Part shown: piece after piece, positions 55,411 to 63,934 of the stretch
Layout of the letters: the number at the start of each line of letters is the position of its first letter
Numbering within the stretch: the stretch's first letter is position 1
Origin: an uncultured Roseobacter sp.
Lineage (GTDB): Bacteria; Pseudomonadota; Alphaproteobacteria; Rhodobacterales; Rhodobacteraceae
Assembly: GCA_947501635.1 (NCBI GenBank)
Contig: CANMWT010000004.1
Location: 310,001 to 374,000, forward strand
Reading direction: 5' to 3'
DNA: 64,000 nt
Made by a program: the position numbers and the translations under genes
Notes under the pieces: model-generated
Told to the model about the DNA's origin: nothing
Database searches by the model: none
The model's input: only the letters and a program-made list of their open reading frames with translations

Positions 55411-56166
55411 TCAGATCGCGAGGTATTCTTCGCGCAACTCTTTGTTTTCAAGAACTTCTGCAGCGCTTCCGTCAAAAACGATACCGCCTGTGTCAAGGAT
55501 CACGGCACGGTCTGCAAGTTCAAGCGCACGGACCGCATTCTGTTCCACGAGGATCGTGGTCATACCCTGCTCTTTGATGATGCGGAGCGTTTTTTCGATC
55601 TCGTCCACGATTACCGGGGCAAGACCTTCGTATGGCTCGTCCAGCAACAACACTTTCAGATCGCGACACAGTGCCCGCGCGATGGCCAGCATCTGTTGCT
55701 CGCCACCGGACAGGGTGACCCCTTCCTGATTGCGCCGCTCGCGCAGGCGGGGGAAAAGGTCGTAGACCCGGTCGATAGACCAGCCAATCGGTGGTGCGAT
55801 CTGCGCAAGCTTCAGGTTTTCCTCGACCGTGAGGCCCGCAATGATCCGGCGGTCTTCGGGAACCAGCCCCAGACCGACCGTAGCGGCCTCATAGCTTGTC
55901 ATCTTGTGCAGCGGCTGGTGGTCCAACCAGATCTCACCATGGCGTACTTCCGGATCGCCAATGCGGGCGATAGAGCGCAGGGTTGAAGTTTTGCCGGCAC
56001 CATTGCGGCCCAGTAGGGCAAGGATTTCTCCCTCATGGACGTTAAAGCTGATGCCCTGCACGATATAGCTTTCGCCGTAGTAGGCGTGCATGTCCCAGAC
56101 CGACAGAAAAGCGGGCGCGGTCGACGCCATATTGGCGTTTTTGCTGAAATCGGGTTTGACGTTCAT
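55411..56166 (-). CDS. livF: Branched-chain amino acid type ABC transporter ATPase (LivF type)
   Basis: A 251-residue ATPase: Walker A GRNGAGKTS, signature LSGGEQQMLAIARAL, Walker B LLLDEPYEGLAP, switch LVEQNAVRALELAD. The NAxxGxxLxxx-type pattern and length of LivF fit, as does the partner LivG encoded 12 bases upstream. I chose ATG 56166 (MNVKPDF) after AAGGAG; an in-frame ATG twelve codons on is the other option. The cargo is not fixed by the family, which carries amino acids, urea, amides and short acids. Confidence 0.92.
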   Translation of the reverse strand: MNVKPDFSKNANMASTAPAFLSVWDMHAYYGESYIVQGISFNVHEGEILALLGRNGAGKTSTLRSIARIGDPEVRHGEIWLDHQPLHKMTSYEAATVGLGLVPEDRRIIAGLTVEENLKLAQIAPPIGWSIDRVYDLFPRLRERRNQEGVTLSGGEQQMLAIARALCRDLKVLLLDEPYEGLAPVIVDEIEKTLRIIKEQGMTTILVEQNAVRALELADRAVILDTGGIVFDGSAAEVLENKELREEYLAI

Positions 56167-56178
56167 ACCGGTATCTCC

Positions 56179-56943
56179 TTACGCCGCAGTCTGCGTTTCG
56201 CCCAGATAGGCTTCGCGCACTTTGGGGTGGCCCTTGATGTTGTCGGGGGTGTCTTCGACGAGAGGTGTCCCCTGCGCCAACACGGTGATGCGCTGGGACA
56301 GGCTGAAAACCACATGCATGTCATGTTCGATGATGGCGATTGTGATGTCGCGCTCCTCGCTGATCTGTTTAAGCAGGTCGATCGTGTTGTTGGTATCGGC
56401 CCGCGCCATACCGGCGGTCGGCTCGTCCAGAAGAAGCAGGCGCGGCTCTTGACTGAGGCACATGCCAATCTCAAGACGGCGCTTGTCGCCCCGTGACATG
56501 GAACTGGACGTCATGTGGCGCTTGTCTGCCATATTCATCTCTTCCAGCATATGTTCCGCGCGTTCGACCACGTCTTTCTGTGACAACACGTTAGAGATCG
56601 CGTTCAGCTCAAAGGCCCCGTCGCGCTTGGCAAAGCAGGGGATCATCATGTTTTCCAGCACCGAAAGGTCGCCAAAGATTTCCGGTGTCTGAAAGACGCG
56701 GCTGATGCCCATCTGGTTGATCTCGTGCGGTTTTCGCCCCAGAACCGACTGCCCGTCGAACATGACAGATCCGGTGTCGGGGATCAGCTTGCCCACAAGG
56801 CAGTTCAGCAAGGTGGACTTGCCAGCACCGTTTGGGCCGATGATGGCGTGCACGGAACGTTCGGCGATACTGAGGTTTACATCGCTCAGAGCCTGCAGGC
56901 CGCCAAAGCGCTTGCCGACGTTTTTGACTTCAAGAATTCCCAT
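56179..56943 (-). CDS. livG: Branched-chain amino acid type ABC transporter ATPase (LivG type)
   Basis: A 254-residue ATPase: Walker A GPNGAGKST, Walker B LLLDEPTAGMA, then IIEHDMHVVFSLSQRITVL, the LivG hallmark. The ABC signature reads MSRGDKRRLEIG instead of the usual LSxGQ-type sequence, with Arg and Asp-Lys in place of Gly and Gln, so ATP-site contacts may differ. Chain length is normal. It lies between livM (12 bases upstream) and livF. Confidence 0.92.
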   Translation of the reverse strand: MGILEVKNVGKRFGGLQALSDVNLSIAERSVHAIIGPNGAGKSTLLNCLVGKLIPDTGSVMFDGQSVLGRKPHEINQMGISRVFQTPEIFGDLSVLENMMIPCFAKRDGAFELNAISNVLSQKDVVERAEHMLEEMNMADKRHMTSSSMSRGDKRRLEIGMCLSQEPRLLLLDEPTAGMARADTNNTIDLLKQISEERDITIAIIEHDMHVVFSLSQRITVLAQGTPLVEDTPDNIKGHPKVREAYLGETQTAA

Positions 56944-56955
56944 AACGTCGTCTCC

Positions 56956-58200
56956 TTATTCGGCGGGGGTTGTTTTGCCGTCAGCTTTTTCGTCTGCAGC
57001 TTTTTTGCCGCGGAACATGCCGGCGATTTTCTGGCCACCCTGAACAAGACCACCCGGCAGGAAGATCACGACAAGCATGAAGATGATCCCCAGTGTCAGA
57101 TGCCATCCCTTGCCGATGAACGGGTAGATGATGGCTACGACAAAGTCTTCGAGCCCGTCGGGCAGGAAAGCAAACCATGTGTGCAGGATGTCAGAGTTGA
57201 TCTTGGACAGGATGTTTTCCATGTATTTGATCGCACCGGCCCCAAGAACCGGGCCGATCAGCGTGCCGACACCGCCAAGGATGGTCATCAAAACGACCTC
57301 GCCCGAAGCCGTCCAGAACATGCGTTCAGGCCCTGCCAGCGGATCCATGGAAGCCATCAGCCCGCCTGCCAGACCGGCATACATGCCGGAAATGACGAAA
57401 GCGGCCAGCATGTAGGGCTTGGGGTTCATGCCCGTATAGTTCAGCCTTTGCTGGTTGGACTTGATCGACTTGAGCACCAACCCGAATGGCGATCGGAATA
57501 TCCGGATCGACAGGTAGAAAGACAGCAGCATCACGAAGGCAGCGAAGTAGTAACCCGCCGAGAAGGTAAAGACCCAGTCTCCCACATTGAGTTCCGCGGC
57601 ACTGCGCATCTCAAGGCCGAAAAGGCTGGGCACGGGGATATTGCCCTCTGCCGTTGTTTGTTGCCCCAGGATACGCGGGTCCTGCAGTGTCAGCTGCAGA
57701 CCGGTTTCGCCACCCGTCAGCCCCTTTTGCAGCAGGCCCTGCTTGTCGGGGCCGTCCATATCCGTGGCCAGAACCGAGTAGGCGAGCGAGTAGGACATCA
57801 TCGCAAAGGCGAGCGTCAGGATTGAAAAGTAGATGCCAGAGCGTCGCAGGCTGATATAGCCAATAAAGACGGCAAAGATACCGGACATGATGACTGAAAG
57901 CGCAAGCGCTGGCAGTACGTTCATGCCAAGCACTTTGAACATCCACATGGCGGCGTAGGATCCAATCCCAAGAAAGGCCGCATGCCCGAAAGAGAGGTAG
58001 CCGGTCAGGCCGAAGAGGATATTGAACCCGATCGCGAAGATACCAAAGATCACAAAGCGCTGCATGAGGTCCGGATAACCGGCGTTGAACTGCGCCATTG
58101 CCGAACCTTCGGGGAAGGGGTTGAGGATGAATGGCGCTGCCATTGTCAGGATGACAACCAGCAAAAGTAGTCTGGTGTCCTGTTTGTTAAGTCCGAGCAT
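56956..58200 (-). CDS. livM: Branched-chain amino acid type ABC transporter permease (LivM type)
   Basis: A 414-residue permease with about ten membrane segments, longer than usual LivM (about 320-360 residues outside a few long members). The extra length lies in a hydrophilic loop of about 60 residues (from [11 protein letters not shown] to ELNVGDWVF) that should face the periplasm, and a charged C-terminal tail. The core [39 protein letters not shown] and [14 protein letters not shown] blocks are typical. It begins 4 bases after livH. Confidence 0.93.
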   Translation of the reverse strand: MLGLNKQDTRLLLLVVILTMAAPFILNPFPEGSAMAQFNAGYPDLMQRFVIFGIFAIGFNILFGLTGYLSFGHAAFLGIGSYAAMWMFKVLGMNVLPALALSVIMSGIFAVFIGYISLRRSGIYFSILTLAFAMMSYSLAYSVLATDMDGPDKQGLLQKGLTGGETGLQLTLQDPRILGQQTTAEGNIPVPSLFGLEMRSAAELNVGDWVFTFSAGYYFAAFVMLLSFYLSIRIFRSPFGLVLKSIKSNQQRLNYTGMNPKPYMLAAFVISGMYAGLAGGLMASMDPLAGPERMFWTASGEVVLMTILGGVGTLIGPVLGAGAIKYMENILSKINSDILHTWFAFLPDGLEDFVVAIIYPFIGKGWHLTLGIIFMLVVIFLPGGLVQGGQKIAGMFRGKKAADEKADGKTTPAE

Positions 58201-58204
58201 ATTC

Positions 58205-59236
58205 TTAGTCCTCCATCACGCCCTTGCGGCCCATCAGGCCCCGCGGACGGGTCAGCAAGATGATAATTGCGACCAGGTAAATGATGATCTGGTTGATACC
58301 GGGAAGCGTGTCGAGCACGACCGGCATGGATGCAAAGCTTTCCAGAACACCAAGCAGAAAGCCTGCCGCGACAGCTCCGGGCAACGACCCCATGCCGCCG
58401 ACAACGACAACAACAAAGCTAAGCACCAGAAAGTCCATCCCCATGTGGTAGTTGGGCGAGTTAATGGGCGTATACATCACCCCAGCTAGTCCTGCGACTG
58501 CCGCGGCTATGCCGAACATGATCGTAAAGCGCTTGTCGATATTGATGCCCAGAAGGCCCACTGTCTCGCGGTCTGCCATACCCGCGCGGACAACCATACC
58601 AAAGGTGGTGAACTGCAAGAAGGCAAAGACTGCACCGATGATAAGGGCCGCAAAGCCAAAGTAGACCAGACGCCAGTAGGGATAAATGATAGAGCCGGGA
58701 TCAAACCCAAGAAGTGCTCCGAAGTCGAAAGAGCCGGTAAAGGCTGACGGTGCGGGCGTGGGGATCGGGTTGGCGCCGTAGAAATATTTGATGACTTCCT
58801 GCAAAACGATGGCAAGGCCAAAAGTTACAAGGATCTGGTCGGCATGCGGGCGCTTGTAAAAGTGCTTGATAAGCCCTCGCTCCATCGCAAAACCGATCCC
58901 GATCATCACCGGGATCGCGAATAGGATTGACAGCGGTACGGCCCAGTCGATCACGGCGGCGCCGGTGGCTTCGCCCAGAATATCATAGATGTAGGGCACA
59001 TCGCGCATCATCGGGTTGCCAAGGAAGTCAACCTCGCCGGGTACTGCGACCTCATGGCTGACGCTGAGCAAGCGGCTGAATGTGACAGCGCAGAAAGCGC
59101 CGATCATGAACAGCGCACCATGCGCGAAGTTCACGACACCCAATGTGCCGAAGATCAGCGTCAAACCCAGCGCGATCAGCGCATAAGCCGAGCCTTTGTC
59201 CAGGCCATTCAGGATTTGAAGGATGATTGCGTCCAT
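58205..59236 (-). CDS. livH: Branched-chain amino acid type ABC transporter permease (LivH type)
   Basis: A 343-residue permease with about eight membrane segments. The N-terminal block [38 protein letters not shown] is the LivH hallmark; [28 protein letters not shown] and [27 protein letters not shown] are also typical. About 45 residues (from SRLLSVSHE to IDWAVPL) after the second membrane helix exceed the usual loop. It follows the binding-protein gene after 87 bases that hold a strong hairpin. Confidence 0.93.
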   Translation of the reverse strand: MDAIILQILNGLDKGSAYALIALGLTLIFGTLGVVNFAHGALFMIGAFCAVTFSRLLSVSHEVAVPGEVDFLGNPMMRDVPYIYDILGEATGAAVIDWAVPLSILFAIPVMIGIGFAMERGLIKHFYKRPHADQILVTFGLAIVLQEVIKYFYGANPIPTPAPSAFTGSFDFGALLGFDPGSIIYPYWRLVYFGFAALIIGAVFAFLQFTTFGMVVRAGMADRETVGLLGINIDKRFTIMFGIAAAVAGLAGVMYTPINSPNYHMGMDFLVLSFVVVVVGGMGSLPGAVAAGFLLGVLESFASMPVVLDTLPGINQIIIYLVAIIILLTRPRGLMGRKGVMED

Positions 59237-59281
59237 GGTCCCACCTTCATGAAACGAAGTTGCCCCTGAAACGGGGAGAAC

Positions 59282-59304
59282 CGGGCGGCGAGAAGCGCCG
59301 CCCG
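59282..59304 (-). terminator. Stem-loop between binding-protein gene and livH
   Basis: CGGGCGGCG (59282-59290) pairs perfectly with CGCCGCCCG (59296-59304) around the five-base loop AGAAG. It lies 20 bases past the end of the binding-protein gene and has no U-run on the transcribed strand, so it more likely protects or partly stops the message than ends it. It matches in position and role the hairpin at 28648-28678. Confidence 0.65.
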
Positions 59305-59323
59305 ATGTGTTGGATAAGTGGCG

Positions 59324-60664
59324 TTACGCGCCCGGGTTGCACGCACCCAGTTCGCCACCGAAAATGGAGGCGTCGTAGGTCACTTGCTCTACCGGCGTGA
59401 TTTCCACGATCTCGAGAAGGTCGAACTCGGATGTGGGGTTCTCTTTCCCTTTCACAACCAGCACGTCCTTGAAGCACTGGTGGTCTTCGCCGCGATAAAG
59501 CGTTGGGCCGTTGCCCATGCCATCGAAAGAGAAGTCCTTGAGTGCTTCGCCAACCGCACATGGGTTGAACGAGCCTGCACGCTGTACCGCATCCGCATAA
59601 AGCAGCGCCTGCACGTAGCATGTGTGCGCGGCCTGCGACGGCGGGAAGCCGTATTTGGTGCCGAAGGATTTAACAAAGGCTTTGGAGCCTTCATCCTGCA
59701 GCGACCAGTGCCAGTTGGTGGAGCCGAAGATGCCTTTAACGTTTTCACCGGCACCTTTCGCCATCAGGCGGGAGTAGAGCGGAACAACGATTTCGAAGTT
59801 CTTGCCGTTGGCGACGCGCTCACGCAGGCCGAACTGAACCGCGTTGGTCAGCGAGTTCACCATGTTGCCGCCATAGTGGTTGAGAACCAGTACGTCCGCG
59901 TCGGACTGCAGCACTGGCGCGATGTAGGACGAGAAGTCCGTTTGCGTCAGCGGTGTCAGAACCGTGCCGACGGTTTCCCAACCCATGGCCTCTGTGGACG
60001 TACGCACCGCTTCTTCGGTGGTGTAGCCCCAGTTGTAGTCGGCTGTCAGGTGGTAGGCCTTGCGGTCCGTGCCGTAGTTGTTTGCAAGCACAGGCGCGAG
60101 CGCCGCGCCGGTCATGTAGGAGTTGAAGAAGTGACGGAAGCCGTTCGCTTTCTTGTCCTTACCGGTCGTATCGTTGGAGTGGGTCAGACCCGCCATGAAG
60201 ATCACGCCGGCCTCTTGACACAGTGCCTGTACGGCAACAGCCACACCGGAGGACGAGCCACCCGTGATCATGATGGCGCCGTCTTTTTCGATCATCGAAC
60301 GAGCAGAAGCGCGCGCCGCGTCTGATTTCGTCTGCGTGTCGCCTGTCACATACTCGACCTTCTTGCCGAGGATGCCTGTGCCGTCCAGCGCCTTGGATGA
60401 GAACGTGTTCAGCAGACCGCCGTCACCGCCACCGTTCAGATGCTCGACTGCAAGCTCATAGGCGCGCAGTTCGTCCGCACCTTCGTCCGCGTAAGGGCCG
60501 GACTGCGGTACGTTGAAACCCAGTGTCACAGTGCTGCCTGTTGGCGCGTTGGTAAAGCCCGAGTGGCCATCCGCACGCAGATACGTCGGCAGCGTCAGAC
60601 CGGCAGCACCGGCGACGGCGCCAGTCTTGATAAGACCACGACGTGTTAAGTTCGATTTGGACAT
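59324..60664 (-). CDS. Branched-chain amino acid type ABC transporter substrate-binding protein, TAT exported
   Basis: A 446-residue type I binding protein. Residues 1-32 carry a twin-arginine signal (NLTRRGLIKTGAVAG, ending LRADG), so it folds in the cytoplasm before export. The Peripla_BP_6 core has TVTLGFNVPQSGPYADEG, the DTQTKSDAARASARSMI helix, ITGGSSSGVAVAVQ, and ADYNWGYTTEEAV. I chose ATG 60664, opening MSKSN, after GGGAGG; a longer open frame begins at 60796 but has no such site. It is expressed first in the operon and diverges from the XRE regulator. The ligand is unknown; a short-chain acid or amino acid derivative is a guess based on the regulator type. Confidence 0.9.
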   Translation of the reverse strand: MSKSNLTRRGLIKTGAVAGAAGLTLPTYLRADGHSGFTNAPTGSTVTLGFNVPQSGPYADEGADELRAYELAVEHLNGGGDGGLLNTFSSKALDGTGILGKKVEYVTGDTQTKSDAARASARSMIEKDGAIMITGGSSSGVAVAVQALCQEAGVIFMAGLTHSNDTTGKDKKANGFRHFFNSYMTGAALAPVLANNYGTDRKAYHLTADYNWGYTTEEAVRTSTEAMGWETVGTVLTPLTQTDFSSYIAPVLQSDADVLVLNHYGGNMVNSLTNAVQFGLRERVANGKNFEIVVPLYSRLMAKGAGENVKGIFGSTNWHWSLQDEGSKAFVKSFGTKYGFPPSQAAHTCYVQALLYADAVQRAGSFNPCAVGEALKDFSFDGMGNGPTLYRGEDHQCFKDVLVVKGKENPTSEFDLLEIVEITPVEQVTYDASIFGGELGACNPGA

Positions 60665-60800
60665 GAAAATCCTCCCATATGATTGATCAAACGTGGCTCT
60701 TACATCTCCCTCGAGCACACGTATGAAGCACTTAAGTGCAACCCCCAGACTGCATATCAAGAGAAAATTGCGCAACAACCCCCTTGAATTTAACAATTAT

Positions 60801-60892
60801 TTTGTAAATTATTCCACAGGTGCGGTGGCGTTTTTGTAAATTTCGTAATATTGCACCGCAGAAAGCCGTTGAATTCACCCAAGTTTGCGAAA
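60801..60892. promoter_or_regulatory. Repeated TTTGTAAAT sites upstream of the ScfR-type regulator
   Basis: TTTGTAAATT occurs at 60801-60810 and TTTGTAAATT again at 60833-60842, 32 bases apart (three helical turns); TTTGCGAAA follows at 60884-60892. They resemble the TTTGCAAA-type sites bound by RamB/PrpR-like regulators of the same family. They lie between the divergent transporter and regulator genes and overlap the regulator start region, so self-control and control of the transporter are likely. Confidence 0.6.
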
Positions 60893-60902
60893 GGGGCTTG
60901 CA

Positions 60903-62192
60903 GTGCCGCGTGAGGGATTAACAGGTAGCCGGATCCGCGAAAGACGCTCCATTGCTGGAATGCGTCAGGCGGATCTTGCGCGTTCTTTGGGAATTTCCCC
61001 CTCCTACCTCAATCTGATCGAGCATAACCGGCGCAGAATCGGCGGCAAGCTCTTGCTTGATATCGCCCGCGCGTTGGGGGTCGAGCCCTCAATGCTCACC
61101 GAAGGCGCCGAGGCCGCTTTGATCGCCACGCTGCGCGAGGCGGCCACCGGCGCGAACCTGCCCACCGACGAGGTAGAGCGGGCAGACGAACTTGCGGGCC
61201 GCTTCCCCGATTGGGCCGAAGTGCTGGCGGCCGGGCACCGGCGCATCGCCACACTTGAGCGGACGGTCGAAACCCTAAGCGATCGGCTGACACATGATCC
61301 AATGCTCGCCGCTTCGGTACACGAACTATTGTCGACGGCCGCGGCGATCCGGTCGACGGCGTCGATCCTTGCCGATGAAAAGGACATCGAGGCGGAATGG
61401 CGCGACCGTTTTCACGCAAACCTTAATCAGGACAGTAAACGGCTGGCGGACAGTTCCAAGTCTCTGGTCAACTATTTCGAGGCAGGGCGGGTGGATCAGG
61501 ACCTTGTTTCAAGCCCGCAGGAAGAAGTGGATGCGTTTCTTCAGAAAAGCGACTACTCATTTCCCGAAGTCGAACAGGGCACCCGGTCGATTGACGATGT
61601 GATCGAGGCGGCAGAGCAGTTGCGCAGCACTACCTCGCGCAAACTTGCGCGGATCGTATTGAAACGGGTCGCCAGCGACGCGGCGGCCGTGAGCGCTGCA
61701 GCACTAAGTGCTGCTATTGACCGTGTGGGATCCGACCCGCTGACACTGGCATCGGTCTTGGAAGTCCCGGTGTCGGTCGTGCTGCGGCGTCTGGCAATAC
61801 ACAAGGAAATGAATGCCGGACTGGTCGTCTGCGACCGTGCCGGCAGTATCCTTTTCCGCAAACCGGTAGGGCAGATGGTCATCCCCCGCTTTGGCGCGGC
61901 CTGTGCGCTATGGCCGATCTTTGCCGCATTGGGCCAGCCCGGGCAGGTTATTCACACACCCATGGTTCAATTGGGGCGCGGGCGCGCAGCCTTCGAATGC
62001 TACGCGGTGGCCGATGTGGTCGGGGAGATGCGCTACAATGCGCCGCCGCTCATCGAAGCGAGCATGCTGTTAGTGGCGACCAATGCGCCGGAGAAGGGAC
62101 CGGTTCTCGAAGTGGGCTCAACCTGCGGCGTCTGCCCCAAACGCAGTTGCCACGGGCGTCGGGAGCCTTCCATCCTGATGGACGGCATATAG
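60903..62192 (+). CDS. XRE-family short-chain fatty acyl-type regulator (ScfR/RamB/PrpR family)
   Basis: A 429-residue regulator: XRE helix-turn-helix at about 8-65 (IRERRSIAGMRQADLARSLGISPSYLNLIEHN), then a long region with the family pattern HANLNQDSKRLADSSKSL, and a C-terminal DUF2083-like domain ending in a cysteine cluster (STCGVCPKRSCHGR: C-x2-C-x4-C), which in PrpR or RamB may hold a cofactor. Related proteins sense acyl-CoAs and control acetate, propionate or glyoxylate use. I chose GTG 60903, six bases after AAAGGGG; a TTG at 60885 is in frame but less likely. It diverges from the transporter operon. Confidence 0.88.
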   Translation: MPREGLTGSRIRERRSIAGMRQADLARSLGISPSYLNLIEHNRRRIGGKLLLDIARALGVEPSMLTEGAEAALIATLREAATGANLPTDEVERADELAGRFPDWAEVLAAGHRRIATLERTVETLSDRLTHDPMLAASVHELLSTAAAIRSTASILADEKDIEAEWRDRFHANLNQDSKRLADSSKSLVNYFEAGRVDQDLVSSPQEEVDAFLQKSDYSFPEVEQGTRSIDDVIEAAEQLRSTTSRKLARIVLKRVASDAAAVSAAALSAAIDRVGSDPLTLASVLEVPVSVVLRRLAIHKEMNAGLVVCDRAGSILFRKPVGQMVIPRFGAACALWPIFAALGQPGQVIHTPMVQLGRGRAAFECYAVADVVGEMRYNAPPLIEASMLLVATNAPEKGPVLEVGSTCGVCPKRSCHGRREPSILMDGI

Positions 62193-62253
62193 AAAACCTA
62201 TGTCCGCCGCCCCACGGGCGCACCAAAGGCGGATGAGATGCAACAAGGGGAAA

Positions 62254-63150
62254 ATGATGCGAATTCTGTTCACTGGCGGGGCTGGCAAGGCCGGAAAACA
62301 TGCGGTTGCCTATCTTCTCGCGCGGGGGCACCGCGTTCTGAACGCCGACCTCGTTCCATTGGAGTTGCCCGGTGTCGACAACAGGATCGTCGATCTGGCG
62401 GATGCGGGGCAAGTCTATGACCTGATGATGAGCTATGCAGGTTTTGACGAATTGGAAGCCGGAACCGGTTTACCGTCGTTCGATGCGGTCGTGCACTTTG
62501 CCGCTGTGCCGCGTATCCTGTTGAAGCCGGACAACGAGTGTTTCCGTGTCAACACCATGAGCACCTACAATATTCTCGATGCGGCCACGAAGTTTGGCGT
62601 GCCAAAGATCATTTTTGCCTCCTCCGAGACGACATATGGGATTTGTTTTGCCGATGGAACGCGCCAGCCTGACTATCTGCCGCTGGATGAAAAGCACCCG
62701 ACCGTGCCCGAAGACAGCTACGCGATGTCAAAGGTGGTCAATGAAGCGACCGCGCGCAGCTTTCACGCGCGCAGCGGAGCCGATATCTATGGTCTGCGCA
62801 TCAACAATGTGGTCGAACCCCATGAGTACAAAGAGAACTTTCCAGCGTATTTCGCCGACCCTGCGCTCAGGCTGCGCAATTTTTTTGCCTATATCGATGC
62901 CCGCGATCTGGGGCAGATGGTACAGAAGTGTCTTGAGGCAGATGGTTTGGGGTATGAGGTATTCAATGTCTCTAACGACGATCATTCCGTGCATCTTACA
63001 TCGGACGAACTGATCGCGTCCTTTTACCCCGATGTGGCCATAACCTCGGAGATCGGACCGGACCAGACGTTTTACAGCAACAACAAGGCAAAGCAGCTCT
63101 TGGGTTTTGCACCGCAGCATTCATGGCGCGATGTGCTTGCGTCTCCCTGA
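62254..63150 (+). CDS. NAD-dependent epimerase/dehydratase (extended SDR)
   Basis: A 298-residue extended SDR. The cofactor loop is FTGGAGKAGKH near residue 6; catalytic Tyr and Lys lie in SYAMSKVVNE, with SSETTYG providing the serine-containing strand. GLRINNVVEPHEY and FFAYIDARDLGQMV are typical of sugar-nucleotide or uronate-related epimerases. I chose ATG 62254 behind AAGGGG; a second ATG follows at 62257. The family may dehydrogenate uronate or epimerise a nucleotide sugar; substrate unknown. It follows the regulator by 61 bases and may be read with it. Confidence 0.82.
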   Translation: MMRILFTGGAGKAGKHAVAYLLARGHRVLNADLVPLELPGVDNRIVDLADAGQVYDLMMSYAGFDELEAGTGLPSFDAVVHFAAVPRILLKPDNECFRVNTMSTYNILDAATKFGVPKIIFASSETTYGICFADGTRQPDYLPLDEKHPTVPEDSYAMSKVVNEATARSFHARSGADIYGLRINNVVEPHEYKENFPAYFADPALRLRNFFAYIDARDLGQMVQKCLEADGLGYEVFNVSNDDHSVHLTSDELIASFYPDVAITSEIGPDQTFYSNNKAKQLLGFAPQHSWRDVLASP

Positions 63151-63171
63151 GGGCAGAAGGCCAGCAAATCT

Positions 63172-63200
63172 TTGACTTTGTTGGAACAAGGGCCCATAAG
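63172..63200 (+). promoter_or_regulatory. Candidate sigma-70 promoter for the two-component locus
   Basis: TTGACT (63172-63177) and CATAAG (63195-63200) are separated by 17 bases, a close fit to -35 and -10 elements (five and four matches). They lie 66 bases before the response regulator start, so this locus is probably transcribed separately from the epimerase gene. Confidence 0.5.
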
Positions 63201-63265
63201 AATACACCAGCCTTTGCCCGCGCTCTCTTTGTGCTGGCAATACATGGCCTTGGGAGGAGGCTTGC

Positions 63266-63649
63266 ATGGGTAAACACGTACTACTCATCGAGGATGAATT
63301 GAACATCATCGAAGCCATACGCTTTTTGCTCAGCCGCGAGGGATGGCAGGTCGATACCCATAATAATGGAACAGATGCCGCACAAATCACACGGGAGCTT
63401 AAACCCGATCTGGTCGTTCTTGATGTAATGCTGCCCGGCAAGAGCGGTTTTGACATCCTTGAAGAGTTGCGCAGCCATGAGGAGACACAAGACCTGCCGG
63501 TCTTGATGCTGACGGCACGGGGTCAAAGCCGTGATCGGGAAATGGCAGAAAAGGCGGGGGTCAACAGGTTCATGACCAAGCCCTTCTCGAATTCCGAGGT
63601 CCTGACCGCGGTGCGCGATCTGTTGTACGTGCACCAACAAAAGGCCTGA
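63266..63649 (+). CDS. Single-domain response regulator
   Basis: A 127-residue receiver domain without output domain. The acidic pocket is Glu9, Asp10, the phosphorylated aspartate is Asp53 (VVLDVMLPG), with Thr83 (MLTARG) and Lys105 (MTKPF), so all catalytic positions are intact. The start ATG 63266 follows GGAGGAGG. It is the first gene before a two-TM protein and a symporter-type sensor kinase, so it may take phosphate from that kinase or be a sink. Confidence 0.92.
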   Translation: MGKHVLLIEDELNIIEAIRFLLSREGWQVDTHNNGTDAAQITRELKPDLVVLDVMLPGKSGFDILEELRSHEETQDLPVLMLTARGQSRDREMAEKAGVNRFMTKPFSNSEVLTAVRDLLYVHQQKA

Positions 63650-63652
63650 CTC

Positions 63653-63934
63653 ATGCCGCGCAAGCCGCTTCCGGTCTTTTTGGAGCGCAGCAGTTACCGC
63701 AAGCGCCGGGTAATGGACGCGCTCAAGCTTCTTGCCCTGTTTGGTTTCATTCTTTGGATGATCCCGACGCTGTGGCCCGACGGGTCCGACCCTGACGCAG
63801 CACCTGTGTCGATGTCGCATGCGCTGTTTTATGTGTTTGGGGTGTGGTTTGTCCTGATCGTGCTGTCTGCCGCCTTTGTATCGCGCCAGAGCGGGCCGAA
63901 AGAAAAAGCCGGGGAAAGTGACGCGGGCCCATGA
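63653..63934 (+). CDS. Small two-transmembrane protein of the sensor locus
   Basis: A 93-residue protein with two membrane helices (LKLLALFGFILWMIPTLW near 24-41 and ALFYVFGVWFVLIVLSAAFV near 57-76) joined by a short periplasmic loop (DGSDPDAAPVS) and a charged C-terminal tail. Its TGA overlaps the ATG of the next gene by 4 bases. I do not recognise the family; small membrane proteins of this kind often go with symporter-type sensor kinases or sodium symporters, so a role as partner subunit is a guess. Confidence 0.7.
   Translation: MPRKPLPVFLERSSYRKRRVMDALKLLALFGFILWMIPTLWPDGSDPDAAPVSMSHALFYVFGVWFVLIVLSAAFVSRQSGPKEKAGESDAGP

Noticed and set aside
59318-60325. + strand open frame of 335 codons opposite the Liv binding protein
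   Set aside because: Antisense to a clear periplasmic binding-protein gene; no domain pattern and no ribosome site.
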